From contig MWSW01000016.1 of NCBI GenBank assembly GCA_002050165.1, positions 1-64,000 on the forward strand: 64,000 bases of DNA, read 5' to 3'. The stretch is from Candidatus Tepidiaquacellales bacterium OLB4/UTCHB1. Lineage in GTDB: Bacteria > Bacteroidota > Ignavibacteria > Tepidaquicellales > Tepidaquicellaceae. How positions within the stretch are numbered: position 1 is the stretch's first letter; the number at the start of each line of letters is the position of its first letter. The notes under the pieces are model-generated. The model made no database searches. It saw only the letters and a program-made list of their open reading frames with translations, and was not told where the DNA came from. A program made the position numbers and the translations under genes. Shown in pieces: positions 29,713 through 38,595 of the stretch.

Positions 29713-30129
29713 GTGGTAAAACTCAGACTTCGCAGAATGGGGCGCAAAAGAAAACCAATTTATAAGATTGTTGCAGCGGATTCACGATTCCCCAGAGACG
29801 GCAGATTTATTGAAGAAATCGGGCATTACAATCCGAACATGGATCCGATTGAGGTGAAAGTTAAACAAGCGCGGGCGTTATACTGGCTGAAAACCGGTGC
29901 GAAACCTACGGAAACAGTTAGGAATTTGTTTAGCCGGGAAGGTATCATCCTGAGATGGCACCTTGAGAAAAAGAAAGCTGATGCTGAAACTATTGAAAAA
30001 GAGATCGAAAAATTTTTATCCGAACGAGAAGCAAAACTCCAACGGGCAAAGGAAAAAAAGGAAAGAAGGAAACTTAAAAAATCGAAAAAGAATACAACCG
30101 CTTCCGAAGAAAGCGCACCTGCTGAATAA
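29713..30129 (+). CDS. rpsP: 30S ribosomal protein S16
   Basis: The S16 core fills residues 1-85 ([35 protein letters not shown]). Residues 86-138 form a highly charged Lys/Glu extension beyond the usual 80-90 residues. Such tails are known in Bacteroidota S16. GTG at 29713 is the start, preceded by AAGGAG about nine bases upstream. It is the second gene of the operon, 23 bases after ffh. Confidence 0.97.
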   Translation: MVKLRLRRMGRKRKPIYKIVAADSRFPRDGRFIEEIGHYNPNMDPIEVKVKQARALYWLKTGAKPTETVRNLFSREGIILRWHLEKKKADAETIEKEIEKFLSEREAKLQRAKEKKERRKLKKSKKNTTASEESAPAE

Positions 30130-30217
30130 GTTTCCGTGATTTTGTTAAAAAATCGGTGAATAAATTCATCCATATTCAGAGTTCTGTATTCATTTCATAA
30201 TTAAAGGGAGAAAAGTT

Positions 30218-30469
30218 ATGAAAGAATTTATTGAATTCATAGCAAAACACTTAGTTGAACACCCCGAAGACGTTGTCGTCGAGGAATCTTTTGAAGACGA
30301 TAAAATTAAATTCAAACTTTCGGTCAGAGATGAAGAAACCGGAAAAGTAATCGGGAAAGAGGGTAAAACCGCAAAAGCAATCAGAACATTACTGACTGCA
30401 ATTGCTTCTAAAGAAAACAAACGGGCTTACCTTGAGATTCCGGATAAACTCAAACACAAAGGGGAATAA
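30218..30469 (+). CDS. khpA: KhpA family KH-domain RNA-binding protein
   Basis: This 83-residue protein contains one KH domain with the RNA-binding GKEGKT loop in VIGKEGKTAKAIRTLL. It matches KhpA/YlqC, which usually lies between rpsP and rimM as it does here. In other bacteria KhpA pairs with KhpB and influences RNA stability and cell elongation. A purine-rich site (AAAGGGAGAAAAG) precedes the ATG. Confidence 0.93.
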   Translation: MKEFIEFIAKHLVEHPEDVVVEESFEDDKIKFKLSVRDEETGKVIGKEGKTAKAIRTLLTAIASKENKRAYLEIPDKLKHKGE

Positions 30470-30475
30470 CATCCT

Positions 30476-31024
30476 TTGCCCCTTTCGTTAGATGAGTTCA
30501 TTTGCATTGGTTATACTTCTAAAACATTCGGGAATAAAGGATTCATTAAAGTCGAACCACTGACAGATTTTCCGGAGAGGTTTAAAGTTCTTAAAAGAGT
30601 TTTTTTGTTCGACGAAGTTACGAACAAATTTAAACGCTGTGACGGTGAATCGTTAGAGTTTATCGTTTCGGAAATTTCAATTACACCAGAATCAAAGATA
30701 AGAATTTCATTTAAAGGATTTTCTACTTTGAATGCTGCTGAAGAGTTGGTAGGATTATTTATCTTTATCCCTGAATCCGAAAAGTGGAAACGTCCGGATG
30801 ATTCATATTACAATTACGAAATGATTGGCTTGAAAGTCATTAACGGCAATGAAGAAATCGGTACAATTACCGGTATTGAAAATTACGGTTCGGACAATCT
30901 ATTCAAAGTATTATTGAACGGAACCAATACAGAAATTTTAATTCCGGACAGGGCAGAATTTGTTTATGAGGTAAACCTTGAAAAAGGTTTTATAAGGGTC
31001 GAGTTAATCGAAGGATTTTTATAA
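30476..31024 (+). CDS. rimM: Ribosome maturation factor RimM
   Basis: The 182-residue protein assists late 30S assembly and binds S19. It has an N-terminal RimM domain (IGYTSKTFGNKGFIKVEPLTDFPERF split across the conserved GxxGxxKV) and a C-terminal PRC-barrel-like domain (YYNYEMIGLKV, GTITGIENYGSDNLF). The only start near the beginning is TTG at 30476, six bases after khpA. Its stop overlaps the trmD start by one base (TAATG). Confidence 0.95.
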   Translation: MPLSLDEFICIGYTSKTFGNKGFIKVEPLTDFPERFKVLKRVFLFDEVTNKFKRCDGESLEFIVSEISITPESKIRISFKGFSTLNAAEELVGLFIFIPESEKWKRPDDSYYNYEMIGLKVINGNEEIGTITGIENYGSDNLFKVLLNGTNTEILIPDRAEFVYEVNLEKGFIRVELIEGFL

Positions 31025-31713
31025 TGATTCGATTCGACATCATCAGTGCAAATGTAAATATACTGAACAGTTCTTTGACACATGGTCTTGTAAGCAGGAC
31101 AATCGCTAAAGGGTTAATTGAAATTAAAGTTCACGATTTGCGCAATTTCACAAATGACAAGCACCGGCAGATTGATGATCTTCCTTACGGTGGTGGTTCA
31201 GGAATGGTATTGAAACCCGAACCGTTTTTCAGGTGTATTGAATTGCTGAAATCCGAGAGAATTTACGACGATATAATTCATTTATCCCCGCAAGGTGAAT
31301 TGTTCAATCAAAAAACCGCCAACTCATTATCGCTTGGCGTGAATTACATTTTACTATGCGGACATTATAAAGGAATTGATCAAAGGGTAATTGATACATT
31401 TGTAACAAAGGAAATTTCAATTGGTGAATTTGTATTATCCTGCGGTGATATAGCAGCTCTAGTTGTAATTGACGCTATTGCACGTTTAATTCCAGGAGCG
31501 TTAGGTGATTCTGAATCGGCTATAACAGATTCATTTCAGGAAGACAATAAGTTCGATCATCCACAATATACAAGACCTGAAACATATAACGGGTTAAGTG
31601 TTCCCGAAGTATTACTGAGTGGTAATCATAAATTGATAGAGGAATGGAGAACTTCTCAGGGGACGGAAAAATTTAAAAAAATTAATTCAATCACAGACAA
31701 TAAGGAGAAATAA
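31024..31713 (+). CDS. trmD: tRNA (guanosine(37)-N1)-methyltransferase
   Basis: The 229-residue SPOUT methyltransferase makes m1G37 in tRNAs and prevents +1 frameshifting. It shows [16 protein letters not shown], the knotted SAM site with [13 protein letters not shown] and [12 protein letters not shown], and the C-terminal tRNA-binding segment [17 protein letters not shown]. It is translationally linked to rimM and is followed by rplS after two bases. Confidence 0.97.
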   Translation: MIRFDIISANVNILNSSLTHGLVSRTIAKGLIEIKVHDLRNFTNDKHRQIDDLPYGGGSGMVLKPEPFFRCIELLKSERIYDDIIHLSPQGELFNQKTANSLSLGVNYILLCGHYKGIDQRVIDTFVTKEISIGEFVLSCGDIAALVVIDAIARLIPGALGDSESAITDSFQEDNKFDHPQYTRPETYNGLSVPEVLLSGNHKLIEEWRTSQGTEKFKKINSITDNKEK

Positions 31714-31715
31714 TA

Positions 31716-32141
31716 ATGGACAAAATTAAATTAGTTACTGCCGGTCAGATTAGAGATGATCTTCCGGAATTTTTTACCGGAGATACTATATCTGTTTCTG
31801 TAAAGGTCATCGAAGGGGATAAGGAGAGAATCCAGATTTACAAAGGTATTGTTATGGGTATTAAAGGTGGCGGAGTGAACAAAACATTCCGTGTCAGAAA
31901 GATTTCAAACGGTGTGGGCGTTGAGCGAATATTTCCGATAAACTCCCCTAAAATTGCCGGAATTAAAATTGAAAAGCGAGGAAGCGTCAGAAGAGCGAAG
32001 TTGTATTACCTTAGAAAACTGACCGGTAAAGCTGCAACAAAAATTAAAGAGAAGAAAATCGTAATTCCTGTCGAAGAATCAAAACTGAAACGGGATGAAC
32101 CGGTTAAAACCGAAGCCACCGAAAATGAATCTGAATCATAG
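31716..32141 (+). CDS. rplS: 50S ribosomal protein L19
   Basis: L19 sits at the 30S-50S interface. The 141-residue protein contains the L19 core ([56 protein letters not shown]) and a charged C-terminal extension of about 25 residues beyond the usual 115. AAGGAG lies upstream of the ATG. It is last in the operon and is followed by a terminator at 32198-32221. Confidence 0.97.
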   Translation: MDKIKLVTAGQIRDDLPEFFTGDTISVSVKVIEGDKERIQIYKGIVMGIKGGGVNKTFRVRKISNGVGVERIFPINSPKIAGIKIEKRGSVRRAKLYYLRKLTGKAATKIKEKKIVIPVEESKLKRDEPVKTEATENESES

Positions 32142-32197
32142 GGTATTGTTTGTTTTTCAGAGGACTATCGATTTATATTTCTGAAATTAACCTTTTC

Positions 32198-32221
32198 AAA
32201 CCGTCCGAGTGACGGTTTTTT
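32198..32221 (+). terminator. Rho-independent terminator after rplS, touching the next start
   Basis: An eight-bp stem (AAACCGTC with GACGGTTT) has the loop CGAGT and a T run. It lies 56 bases after the rplS stop and ends five bases before the ATG of the deoxynucleoside kinase gene, so that gene would be reached only by read-through or by a promoter very close to its start. Confidence 0.85.
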
Positions 32222-32225
32222 AATA

Positions 32226-32852
32226 ATGCCGGAAAAAATCTTTCTATCAATTGCAGGTAACATCGGTTCGGGTAAATCTTCCCTTACAAAGATGATTGCT
32301 GATGAATTCGGATGGGTACCTTACTTTGAATCGGTATCTGATAACCCTTACCTTGCCGATTTCTATAACGATATGGAACGTTGGTCTTTTAACCTGCAGG
32401 TTTATTTTCTATCACACAGATTCAGAATTCACAAAGAGATTATTTCTCTCGATTCTTCAGTTATTCAGGATAGAAGCATTTATGAAGATGTAGAAATTTT
32501 TGCGAGAAATTTGTATGAACTTGGCAGGATGGATGAACGGGATTATAAAAATTATAAAAACCTTTTCATTGAAATGACATCTTACCTTAAAGCTCCTGAT
32601 ATGTTAGTTTATCTGAAAGCTGATGTTAACACTCTTATAAATCAGATTAAACTACGTGGACGTGAATTCGAAAAGAGCATCGAGCGCGAATATCTTGAAA
32701 AATTGAATTTGAGTTATAATTCATGGATTGAAAATTATAATTACGGGAAATGTCTTACAATAGAAACTGATGAACTCGATTTCGTAAAAAATCCGGAGCA
32801 CAGAGATTTTATTATTAATGAAATTAAAGACAAATTAAGTGGAATTCGATAA
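32226..32852 (+). CDS. Deoxynucleoside kinase
   Basis: The 208-residue kinase phosphorylates deoxynucleosides for salvage of DNA precursors. The P-loop GNIGSGKSS lies at about residues 11-19. Family features are YLADFYNDMERWSF, FLSHRFRIHKE, the DRS segment in VIQDRSIYEDVEIF and LKAPDMLVYL before the arginine-rich lid (RGREFEKSIE). It resembles the dGK/dAK and dCK-like group; specificity cannot be read reliably. The P-loop fixes the start. It overlaps the following GT9 gene by 14 bases. Confidence 0.93.
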   Translation: MPEKIFLSIAGNIGSGKSSLTKMIADEFGWVPYFESVSDNPYLADFYNDMERWSFNLQVYFLSHRFRIHKEIISLDSSVIQDRSIYEDVEIFARNLYELGRMDERDYKNYKNLFIEMTSYLKAPDMLVYLKADVNTLINQIKLRGREFEKSIEREYLEKLNLSYNSWIENYNYGKCLTIETDELDFVKNPEHRDFIINEIKDKLSGIR

Positions 32853-34011
32853 ATTGAAAATTCCACGTTGTAAGCGGTTCTCCGGTTACAAACCTTGCGT
32901 TTCATACTACGATTGCCTTGAAAGCGGATGTAAGTACGAGAATGCTCAAAATAGAATTGGTACAAAAATTCTCGTAATATCGCTTGATGCACTTGGGAAT
33001 GTGCTCCTCAATACTTCTATACTTAAATCACTGAAACAGAAGTATCCAGAAAGTACAGTATTCTGGATAACGCAAAAAAATGCAATTTCAATTCTTCACA
33101 ATAACGACCTGATCGACGAAATATATTCATGGGATGAAGAAGACCGGATGATACTCAGGAACATAAAATTTGACATTCTGCTGAACGGGGATAAGTCGCA
33201 ATATGCATGCGCGTTTGCAAATGAGGTGATTGCAAAGGAAAAACTTGGTTTTGGATTAAACGATGACGGGAAAATAGTGCCATTGAACAAAAGTGCTATG
33301 TACAATTATACAATGGGAATAAATGATAAATTGAAATTCCGTCAAAATATAAAATCTGGTTCGGAGATTATTCATGAAACTTTTGAATTGAAATTCAATA
33401 GGGATAAATACATTTACAATTTTACGTCCGGTGAACTGGAATTCATTGAACAATTTAAGGAAAAAATAAAATACGATCCGTCGAAAATCTACGTTGGGTT
33501 CAATACAGGCTGTTCCAGCTTATTTCCCAACAAAAAGATGACTATCGAACAACACGTTAAACTGATAAATAAATTAGCCGACAACTCGTCATTAATTATG
33601 GTTTTGCTTGGTGGAAAAGAAGATACCGAACGGAATCTTGAAATATACGAAAAGCTCAGTAAACAGGTGCAAAACCGGGTTGTTTACACACCTACAGGTT
33701 CAGGGATAAGATACGGCGCGTGCTTTATGCAGATTTGTGACATTGTTATAACCGGGGATTCCTTCGGAATGCACCTTGCAATTGCATTGGAGAAATACGT
33801 AATTGCATGGTTCGGATTATCTTGCTGGCAGGAAATTGATCTATTTGATAACGGCGAAAAACTTTATCCCGCAGACCTTGAATGTTCTCCATGTTGGAAA
33901 AAAGTCTGTCCATACAATCTCGAATGCATTGAAATGATTGACCTTGACAAAATTGTAAGATTAGTCAAAAGTTATGCTGCTCAAAAGATTACCAAGAATC
34001 TGAGGAACTGA
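32839..34011 (+). CDS. Glycosyltransferase family 9 with N-terminal Cys-rich extension
   Basis: The 390-residue protein belongs to the ADP-heptose:LPS heptosyltransferase family (GT-B fold), with KILVISLDALGNVLLNTSIL and a C-terminal donor-site region (TPTGSGIRYGACFM, ITGDSFGMHLAIAL). Before the fold is a 40-residue extension with Cys11, Cys20, Cys26 and Cys31 (CKRFSGYKPC, then two more). The C-terminus has CSPCWKKVCPYNLEC. These could bind a metal. Its likely role is addition of sugars to a cell-envelope glycan. GTG at 32839 is the start, overlapping the kinase stop by 14 bases. Confidence 0.85.
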   Translation: MEFDKLKIPRCKRFSGYKPCVSYYDCLESGCKYENAQNRIGTKILVISLDALGNVLLNTSILKSLKQKYPESTVFWITQKNAISILHNNDLIDEIYSWDEEDRMILRNIKFDILLNGDKSQYACAFANEVIAKEKLGFGLNDDGKIVPLNKSAMYNYTMGINDKLKFRQNIKSGSEIIHETFELKFNRDKYIYNFTSGELEFIEQFKEKIKYDPSKIYVGFNTGCSSLFPNKKMTIEQHVKLINKLADNSSLIMVLLGGKEDTERNLEIYEKLSKQVQNRVVYTPTGSGIRYGACFMQICDIVITGDSFGMHLAIALEKYVIAWFGLSCWQEIDLFDNGEKLYPADLECSPCWKKVCPYNLECIEMIDLDKIVRLVKSYAAQKITKNLRN

Positions 34012-34012
34012 T

Positions 34013-34159
34013 TTAATTTTGGTCTATTGATTTTCTGCTATCTTTCGCATCAATCTTATCAGCTAATTTATCGCTCCAGTTAGTAACCAATGTGAGAAGT
34101 GAAAGCACGACAGTAAGAACGATTATTAATACAATTATAATCCAGATAAAGTTATCCAT
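34013..34159 (-). CDS. Small single-span membrane protein (candidate)
   Basis: This 48-codon frame starts at an ATG at 34159 and encodes one strongly hydrophobic segment at residues 4-25 (FIWIIIVLIIVLTVVLSLLT), then a charged tail with WSDKLADKIDAK. It fills most of the gap between the GT9 gene and the leucine dehydrogenase gene. The ATG follows the T-rich end of the terminator at 34164-34186. The composition resembles real small membrane proteins. No ribosome-binding site is visible, and no homolog is known to me. Confidence 0.4.
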   Translation of the reverse strand: MDNFIWIIIVLIIVLTVVLSLLTLVTNWSDKLADKIDAKDSRKSIDQN

Positions 34160-34163
34160 AAAT

Positions 34164-34186
34164 AAAAAACCCGGAAAAACCCGGGC
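34164..34186 (-). terminator. Rho-independent terminator of the leucine dehydrogenase gene
   Basis: On the minus strand CCGGG pairs with CCCGG around a six-base loop, followed by a run of T. It lies about 12-30 bases downstream of the dehydrogenase stop at 34198. Confidence 0.75.
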
Positions 34187-34197
34187 TAAAATTTATT

Positions 34198-35322
34198 TTA
34201 TATATTCCTCATATTAAATAAATTCTTATCGCGGTAAATTCTAATTTTTTTCGAATTACTTACTGATTCTACTCTTTTTATCGCAATTTCGCGTGCAGCG
34301 ATATCTGTGGTTTTATTCTCTTTCTTTGATATTTCAATAATATTTGTCATAACATCAAAAATTTCGGATGTTTTTTTGAGTGCCCTATCCCTGTTGTAAC
34401 CTTCCAGTTCACTGTGAACATTAATCAAACCGCCGGAATTAATAACGTAATCCGGTGCGTAAAGAATTCCACGCTCTCTCAAAATACTTGCATGCTTATC
34501 TTCATCTTTCAACTGATTATTAGCAGCTCCGGCAACAATTTTAACTTTTAATTGCGGAATCGTTTCATCGTTAATTACCGAACCTAGTGCTGCAGGAGAA
34601 AATATATCCGCATCGAAACCATAAACATCATCAACTCCAATAACTTCTGCTTTATAATCTTCAACTAAATGTTTAAGTTTATCTTCGTAAATATCTGAGA
34701 CGAATAACTTCACGCCTTCTTTATGTAAATATCCACATAAATGATTTCCAACATGCCCTCCCGCACCTTGAATTACAACTTTTTTACCTTCAAGTGAATC
34801 GCTTCCGTATACTTCCTTCGCACACGCTTTCATCCCCATATATACACCGTAAGCTGTAACCGGTGACGGGTCTCCACTACCACCTAATTCAATCGGAATA
34901 CCTGTAACATTTCTTGTTTCCATCATGACGTATTCCATATCTTTCACACTGGTTCCTACATCTTCAGCTGTTATATATCGCCCTGAAAGTCCTTCAACAA
35001 ACCTTCCAAAAGCCCGAAATAGAGCTTCGCTTTTTTGTGTTCTGTTATCACCAATAATAACTGCCTTTCCACCACCAACGTTCAATCCGGCAATCGCAGC
35101 TTTGTAAGTCATCCCTTTTGATAATCGAAGTACATCAAGGAGTGCATCTTCACCGTTGGCATAGTTCCACATCCTGCACCCGCCGAGCGCCGGCCCCAAT
35201 GTAGTACTGTGAATACCAATAATTGCTTTTAAACCGGATTCTTTATGCGAACAATAAACTACCTGTTCATGCCCATGACTTTCAATCATGTTAAAAGTTC
35301 CAAATGTAGCTTTTTCCATCAT
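34198..35322 (-). CDS. Glu/Leu/Phe/Val (leucine-type) dehydrogenase
   Basis: The 374-residue NAD-dependent amino-acid dehydrogenase oxidatively deaminates branched-chain amino acids to 2-oxo acids, or runs in reverse. It has GPALGGCRMW, LSKGMTYKAAIAGLNVGGGK with the catalytic lysine, AEDVGTSVKDMEYVMMETRNVTG in pieces, and the dinucleotide-binding VIQGAGGHVGNHLC. SPAALGSVINDETI and AGAANNQL follow. Length is normal for leucine dehydrogenase; valine or phenylalanine preference cannot be excluded. A GT9 gene lies 20 bases upstream on the same strand, so both may be one transcript. Confidence 0.94.
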   Translation of the reverse strand: MMEKATFGTFNMIESHGHEQVVYCSHKESGLKAIIGIHSTTLGPALGGCRMWNYANGEDALLDVLRLSKGMTYKAAIAGLNVGGGKAVIIGDNRTQKSEALFRAFGRFVEGLSGRYITAEDVGTSVKDMEYVMMETRNVTGIPIELGGSGDPSPVTAYGVYMGMKACAKEVYGSDSLEGKKVVIQGAGGHVGNHLCGYLHKEGVKLFVSDIYEDKLKHLVEDYKAEVIGVDDVYGFDADIFSPAALGSVINDETIPQLKVKIVAGAANNQLKDEDKHASILRERGILYAPDYVINSGGLINVHSELEGYNRDRALKKTSEIFDVMTNIIEISKKENKTTDIAAREIAIKRVESVSNSKKIRIYRDKNLFNMRNI

Positions 35323-35342
35323 GTTATATTTTAGTTTTTAAA

Positions 35343-36521
35343 TTAAATTTTCACAACTTTACGTTCTCGGAATAGTTCGGGATTTAAAGCTTTGCGAATA
35401 CTTATGAAAACATCATCAACTGTAATATGAGCCATGCAAGTTGGTGTCTGGCAACCGTATTCATGTCCGAGATAGAGACAGGGACTACAAAATTTATCGC
35501 TTTGAATTACAACAGAATTTTTAGAATAGGAACTCCATTTGACAGGATTTGTAGGACCATGTAATCCTAATGTCTTCACTCCTACCGAACCGGCTATATG
35601 AAGCATACCGGTATTACTACAAACAACCAATTTCGATTTACTTACGAGAGCAACAACGTTATCCAACTCAAACTTTCCTGCTGTATTAATGGTATTTGCA
35701 CCTATTCCTGTAGAAATTTCATTACACCTTTCAACTTCGACCGGCGCTCCGGTTATCAAAATCCTTATATTTTCATCGTAATCTAATAACCTTTTCCCCA
35801 ATGCGATGTAATTTTCAATTGCCCACTCACGGGGAGCTCCGTTTTCCCCGCAGCCGGGATGAAAACAGATTACCGTGTGATTGAAAAGCCCATGCTTTTC
35901 CCAGAAGTCATCAGCAAATTTAAAATCTTTCTCACTAAGAAAGTACTCTAAATTTTTGTCTTTATCATCAATTGTGATACCGATTGGTATTAATAAATCG
36001 AGAAAATTTTCAAGTTCGTGTTTATCAGGTTTGTGCAAGGCAATATCGTCATACAGAAAATGTTTGAACTGCTTTCTGGTTTTAAAGCCAACCGAGAAAT
36101 GATAACGTAGAAAAGCAAGTAAAATTACACTAATCCTCTCCCACTGTCCCGCATCAATAACAATATCGTATTTTAATTTTCTCAATTGCTTAATTGTTCG
36201 TAGGAAAAAGAATGGATTTGTCAGAAATGAATAGACTTTTATGACGACTATTTCATCAACGTATGGTATCTTTTTCACGATTGACTCGTTAATCGGAGAA
36301 CAAATAAACGTTAGTTTTGCCTCAGGAAACTTTTCTTTAATCTTTCGAAGCGTAGGTATCAGGAGAATTGTATCACCAATTGCTGCAAATTTTATCAGTA
36401 AAATATTCTTTATATTTACACCAGGTAGCCGATTATAACGTTTGAAAAAAAGCGCTAAGAGGATTACAATAGGTGTTCCAAATAGTTTATCAAGGTATTT
36501 GTAAAATGTGCGCCGTTTCAT
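35343..36521 (-). CDS. Glycosyltransferase family 9 (heptosyltransferase-like)
   Basis: The open frame reaches 36629 but would then overlap the divergent cdd gene. The family's N-terminal part begins after about residue 36, so the ATG at 36521 (392 residues) is preferred. It shows ILLIKFAAIGDTILLIPTLRK, CFHPGCGENGAPREW, SNTGMLHIAGSVGVKTLGLHG and the C-terminal CSPCLYLGHEYGCQTPTC. This is the ADP-heptose:LPS heptosyltransferase family in a GT-B fold. It is probably part of envelope polysaccharide synthesis. It lacks the N-terminal Cys cluster of the other GT9 at 32839. Confidence 0.88.
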   Translation of the reverse strand: MKRRTFYKYLDKLFGTPIVILLALFFKRYNRLPGVNIKNILLIKFAAIGDTILLIPTLRKIKEKFPEAKLTFICSPINESIVKKIPYVDEIVVIKVYSFLTNPFFFLRTIKQLRKLKYDIVIDAGQWERISVILLAFLRYHFSVGFKTRKQFKHFLYDDIALHKPDKHELENFLDLLIPIGITIDDKDKNLEYFLSEKDFKFADDFWEKHGLFNHTVICFHPGCGENGAPREWAIENYIALGKRLLDYDENIRILITGAPVEVERCNEISTGIGANTINTAGKFELDNVVALVSKSKLVVCSNTGMLHIAGSVGVKTLGLHGPTNPVKWSSYSKNSVVIQSDKFCSPCLYLGHEYGCQTPTCMAHITVDDVFISIRKALNPELFRERKVVKI

Positions 36522-36582
36522 TGAATAAAATTGATAAAGTATCATATAATATATATATTCGCATTTCAAATAAACATTAACT

Positions 36583-36975
36583 TTGATTTCCCAATATACA
36601 CCATTGATTGAAAAATCGCTTGAATCCATTAGAAAATCCTATTCCCCATACTCCAGATTCAAAGTTGGCGCGGCTGTACTTACAAAAGACAACAGTATTT
36701 ATTCAGGTACGAACATTGAAAACATTTCGTATTCTCTAACAATTTGTGCAGAAAGAGTTGCAGTTGCAAAGGCGATTTCTGAGGGACATAAGGTAATTAA
36801 AGCGGTTGCAATTGCGACAAACAAAGGTCATTTCGTTCCACCTTGCGGCGCATGCAGACAATTTCTGAAAGAATTTTGTGATGATATGGCTGTTATACTC
36901 GTTAAATCGAAATCGGAAGTAAAGATTTACATGCTTTCTGAGTTACTTCCGGAATCATTCAAGCTTAAATTTTAA
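36583..36975 (+). CDS. cdd: Cytidine deaminase
   Basis: The 130-residue zinc enzyme deaminates cytidine and deoxycytidine to uridine and deoxyuridine. The zinc site is Cys55 with Glu57 as the catalytic acid (CAERVA), plus Cys88 and Cys91 (PCGACRQ). [15 protein letters not shown] is the N-terminal signature. The start is TTG at 36583; no ATG precedes the conserved region. It is followed after ten bases by tdk and then the BMP lipoprotein, a nucleoside-salvage operon. Confidence 0.95.
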   Translation: MISQYTPLIEKSLESIRKSYSPYSRFKVGAAVLTKDNSIYSGTNIENISYSLTICAERVAVAKAISEGHKVIKAVAIATNKGHFVPPCGACRQFLKEFCDDMAVILVKSKSEVKIYMLSELLPESFKLKF

Positions 36976-36985
36976 TTTTTACATT

Positions 36986-37570
36986 ATGAATGAGAATCTT
37001 CAAATACGAACATTCAAAAAAACCGGCCACATCGAGGTAATTTGCGGGAGTATGTTTTCAGGGAAAACAGAAGAGTTAATCAGGAGAATCAGGCGAGCAC
37101 AAATCGCAAAACAAAGGGTAAAAGTATTTAAACCTAAGTTAGACAACAGGTATTCCGAATTCGAAATAGTTTCCCATAACGATACTTCCTTTCCTTCCGA
37201 GATTATTGAAGATGCTACTGAAATTTTAGATAAATGTTTTGATGCCGAAGTAATAGGTATTGATGAAGCTCAGTTTTTTGATGATAACCTTGTGGAAATA
37301 TGCCAAAATCTCGCTGATGCAGGAAAACGTGTAATTGTAGCGGGACTTGACCAGGACTACCGGGCAAAACCATTTGAACCGATGCCGAAATTGCTTGCAG
37401 TCGCAGAATACATTACAAAAACACTCGCCGTTTGCGTAATTTGTGGAGCACCCGCAAACAGAACCCACAGGATCACTGATGAACAGGAACAAGTGCTCGT
37501 CGGTGCTTCCAATCATTACGAAGCCAGATGCCGTTTACATCATAACTTTAAAGAAGAAAATAATAAATAA
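36986..37570 (+). CDS. tdk: Thymidine kinase
   Basis: The 194-residue type II thymidine kinase has the P-loop GSMFSGKT at 21-28, the DEAQFF segment, [15 protein letters not shown], and a zinc-binding tail ([14 protein letters not shown] and a later CRLHH). It phosphorylates thymidine (and deoxyuridine) from salvage. It starts ten bases after cdd and its stop is immediately followed by the BMP lipoprotein start. Confidence 0.97.
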   Translation: MNENLQIRTFKKTGHIEVICGSMFSGKTEELIRRIRRAQIAKQRVKVFKPKLDNRYSEFEIVSHNDTSFPSEIIEDATEILDKCFDAEVIGIDEAQFFDDNLVEICQNLADAGKRVIVAGLDQDYRAKPFEPMPKLLAVAEYITKTLAVCVICGAPANRTHRITDEQEQVLVGASNHYEARCRLHHNFKEENNK

Positions 37571-38593
37571 ATGATCTTGAAATCTTTTCTGATTGTCGTA
37601 ACAATGACGCTATTGCTCGCAGGCTGTAAAACTGAGCAATCCCAAAATAAGGGGAATAAAAATGATGGTAAAATAAAAGTCGGACTGGTTTTTGACGTTG
37701 GAGGAAGAGGTGATAAATCATTTAATGATGCCGCTTACACAGGTTTGGAAAAAGCTCAGAATGAACTTGGGATTGAATTTGAGGTTATTGATCCGGGGGA
37801 AGGGGCTGATAGAGAATCGGCTTTGAGGAAATTAGCTGTTAAAGAAGATGTTGATATGATTTTCGGTGTTGGATTTATTTTCACGGAAGATATTACAACA
37901 ATAGCAAACGATTTCCCTGATAAAATATTTGTTTGTATAGACTATACTATCACAGATACCGCCGCCATTCCCCCGAACCTTCTGGCAGTTGAGTTTAAAG
38001 AGGAGGAAGGATCATTTCTCGTTGGAGCAATTGCCGGATTAATTACTAAATCTGATAAAGTGGGATTTATCGGCGGAATGGAATCCGACCTCATTAAGAA
38101 ATTTGAATCGGGTTATGCGCAAGGTGTAAAGTATGTAAACCCTGATGCCGAATTGATGGTCGGTTATGTTAGCGTTACAGCCGATGGTTTTAAAAACCCG
38201 ATGAAAGCTCAGGAAATTGCGCTTAGCCAATATGGCAGAGGTGCCGATATAATTTATCATGCATCCGGGCTCTCAGGGATAGGTTTATTCGAAGCTGCAA
38301 GAGATACAAAAAAATTTGCGATTGGCGTTGACCTTGATCAATATGCAGAAGCGCCGGGACGTGTCTTAACCAGCATGATTAAGCGTGTAGATGAAGCTGT
38401 TTACTTGACCATAAAGAATTTCTCAAGTGGAAATTTTAAGGGTGGTGTTATTACTTACGGCTTGAAGGACAAAGGAGTCGGTTACGTTTTTGATGATAAC
38501 AATAAAGAATTTTTCTCAGATGAGGTAATTACAAAATTGAAAGATATTGAAAAGATGATTATTGATGAACAAATAAATGTTTCGGACAAATAG
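37571..38593 (+). CDS. BMP family (PnrA-like) nucleoside-binding lipoprotein
   Basis: The 340-residue lipoprotein has LLLAGC with Cys19 as the lipid site. The mature part matches BMP/PnrA/Med substrate-binding proteins: VGLVFDVGGRGDKSFNDAAY, GADRESALRKLA, VDMIFGVGFIFTEDI, GFIGGME, and IYHASGLSGIGLFEA. Family members bind nucleosides such as adenosine or guanosine for ABC import. No ABC permease is adjacent. Linkage to cdd and tdk supports a nucleoside-salvage role. The ATG follows the tdk stop with no gap. It converges on sprA with two bases between stops. Confidence 0.93.
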   Translation: MILKSFLIVVTMTLLLAGCKTEQSQNKGNKNDGKIKVGLVFDVGGRGDKSFNDAAYTGLEKAQNELGIEFEVIDPGEGADRESALRKLAVKEDVDMIFGVGFIFTEDITTIANDFPDKIFVCIDYTITDTAAIPPNLLAVEFKEEEGSFLVGAIAGLITKSDKVGFIGGMESDLIKKFESGYAQGVKYVNPDAELMVGYVSVTADGFKNPMKAQEIALSQYGRGADIIYHASGLSGIGLFEAARDTKKFAIGVDLDQYAEAPGRVLTSMIKRVDEAVYLTIKNFSSGNFKGGVITYGLKDKGVGYVFDDNNKEFFSDEVITKLKDIEKMIIDEQINVSDK

Positions 38594-38595
38594 CT

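Noticed and set aside
36522-36629. ATG at 36629 as the start of the second GT9 gene
   Set aside because: It would overlap the divergent cdd gene by about 50 bases and adds residues unlike the family's N-terminus.
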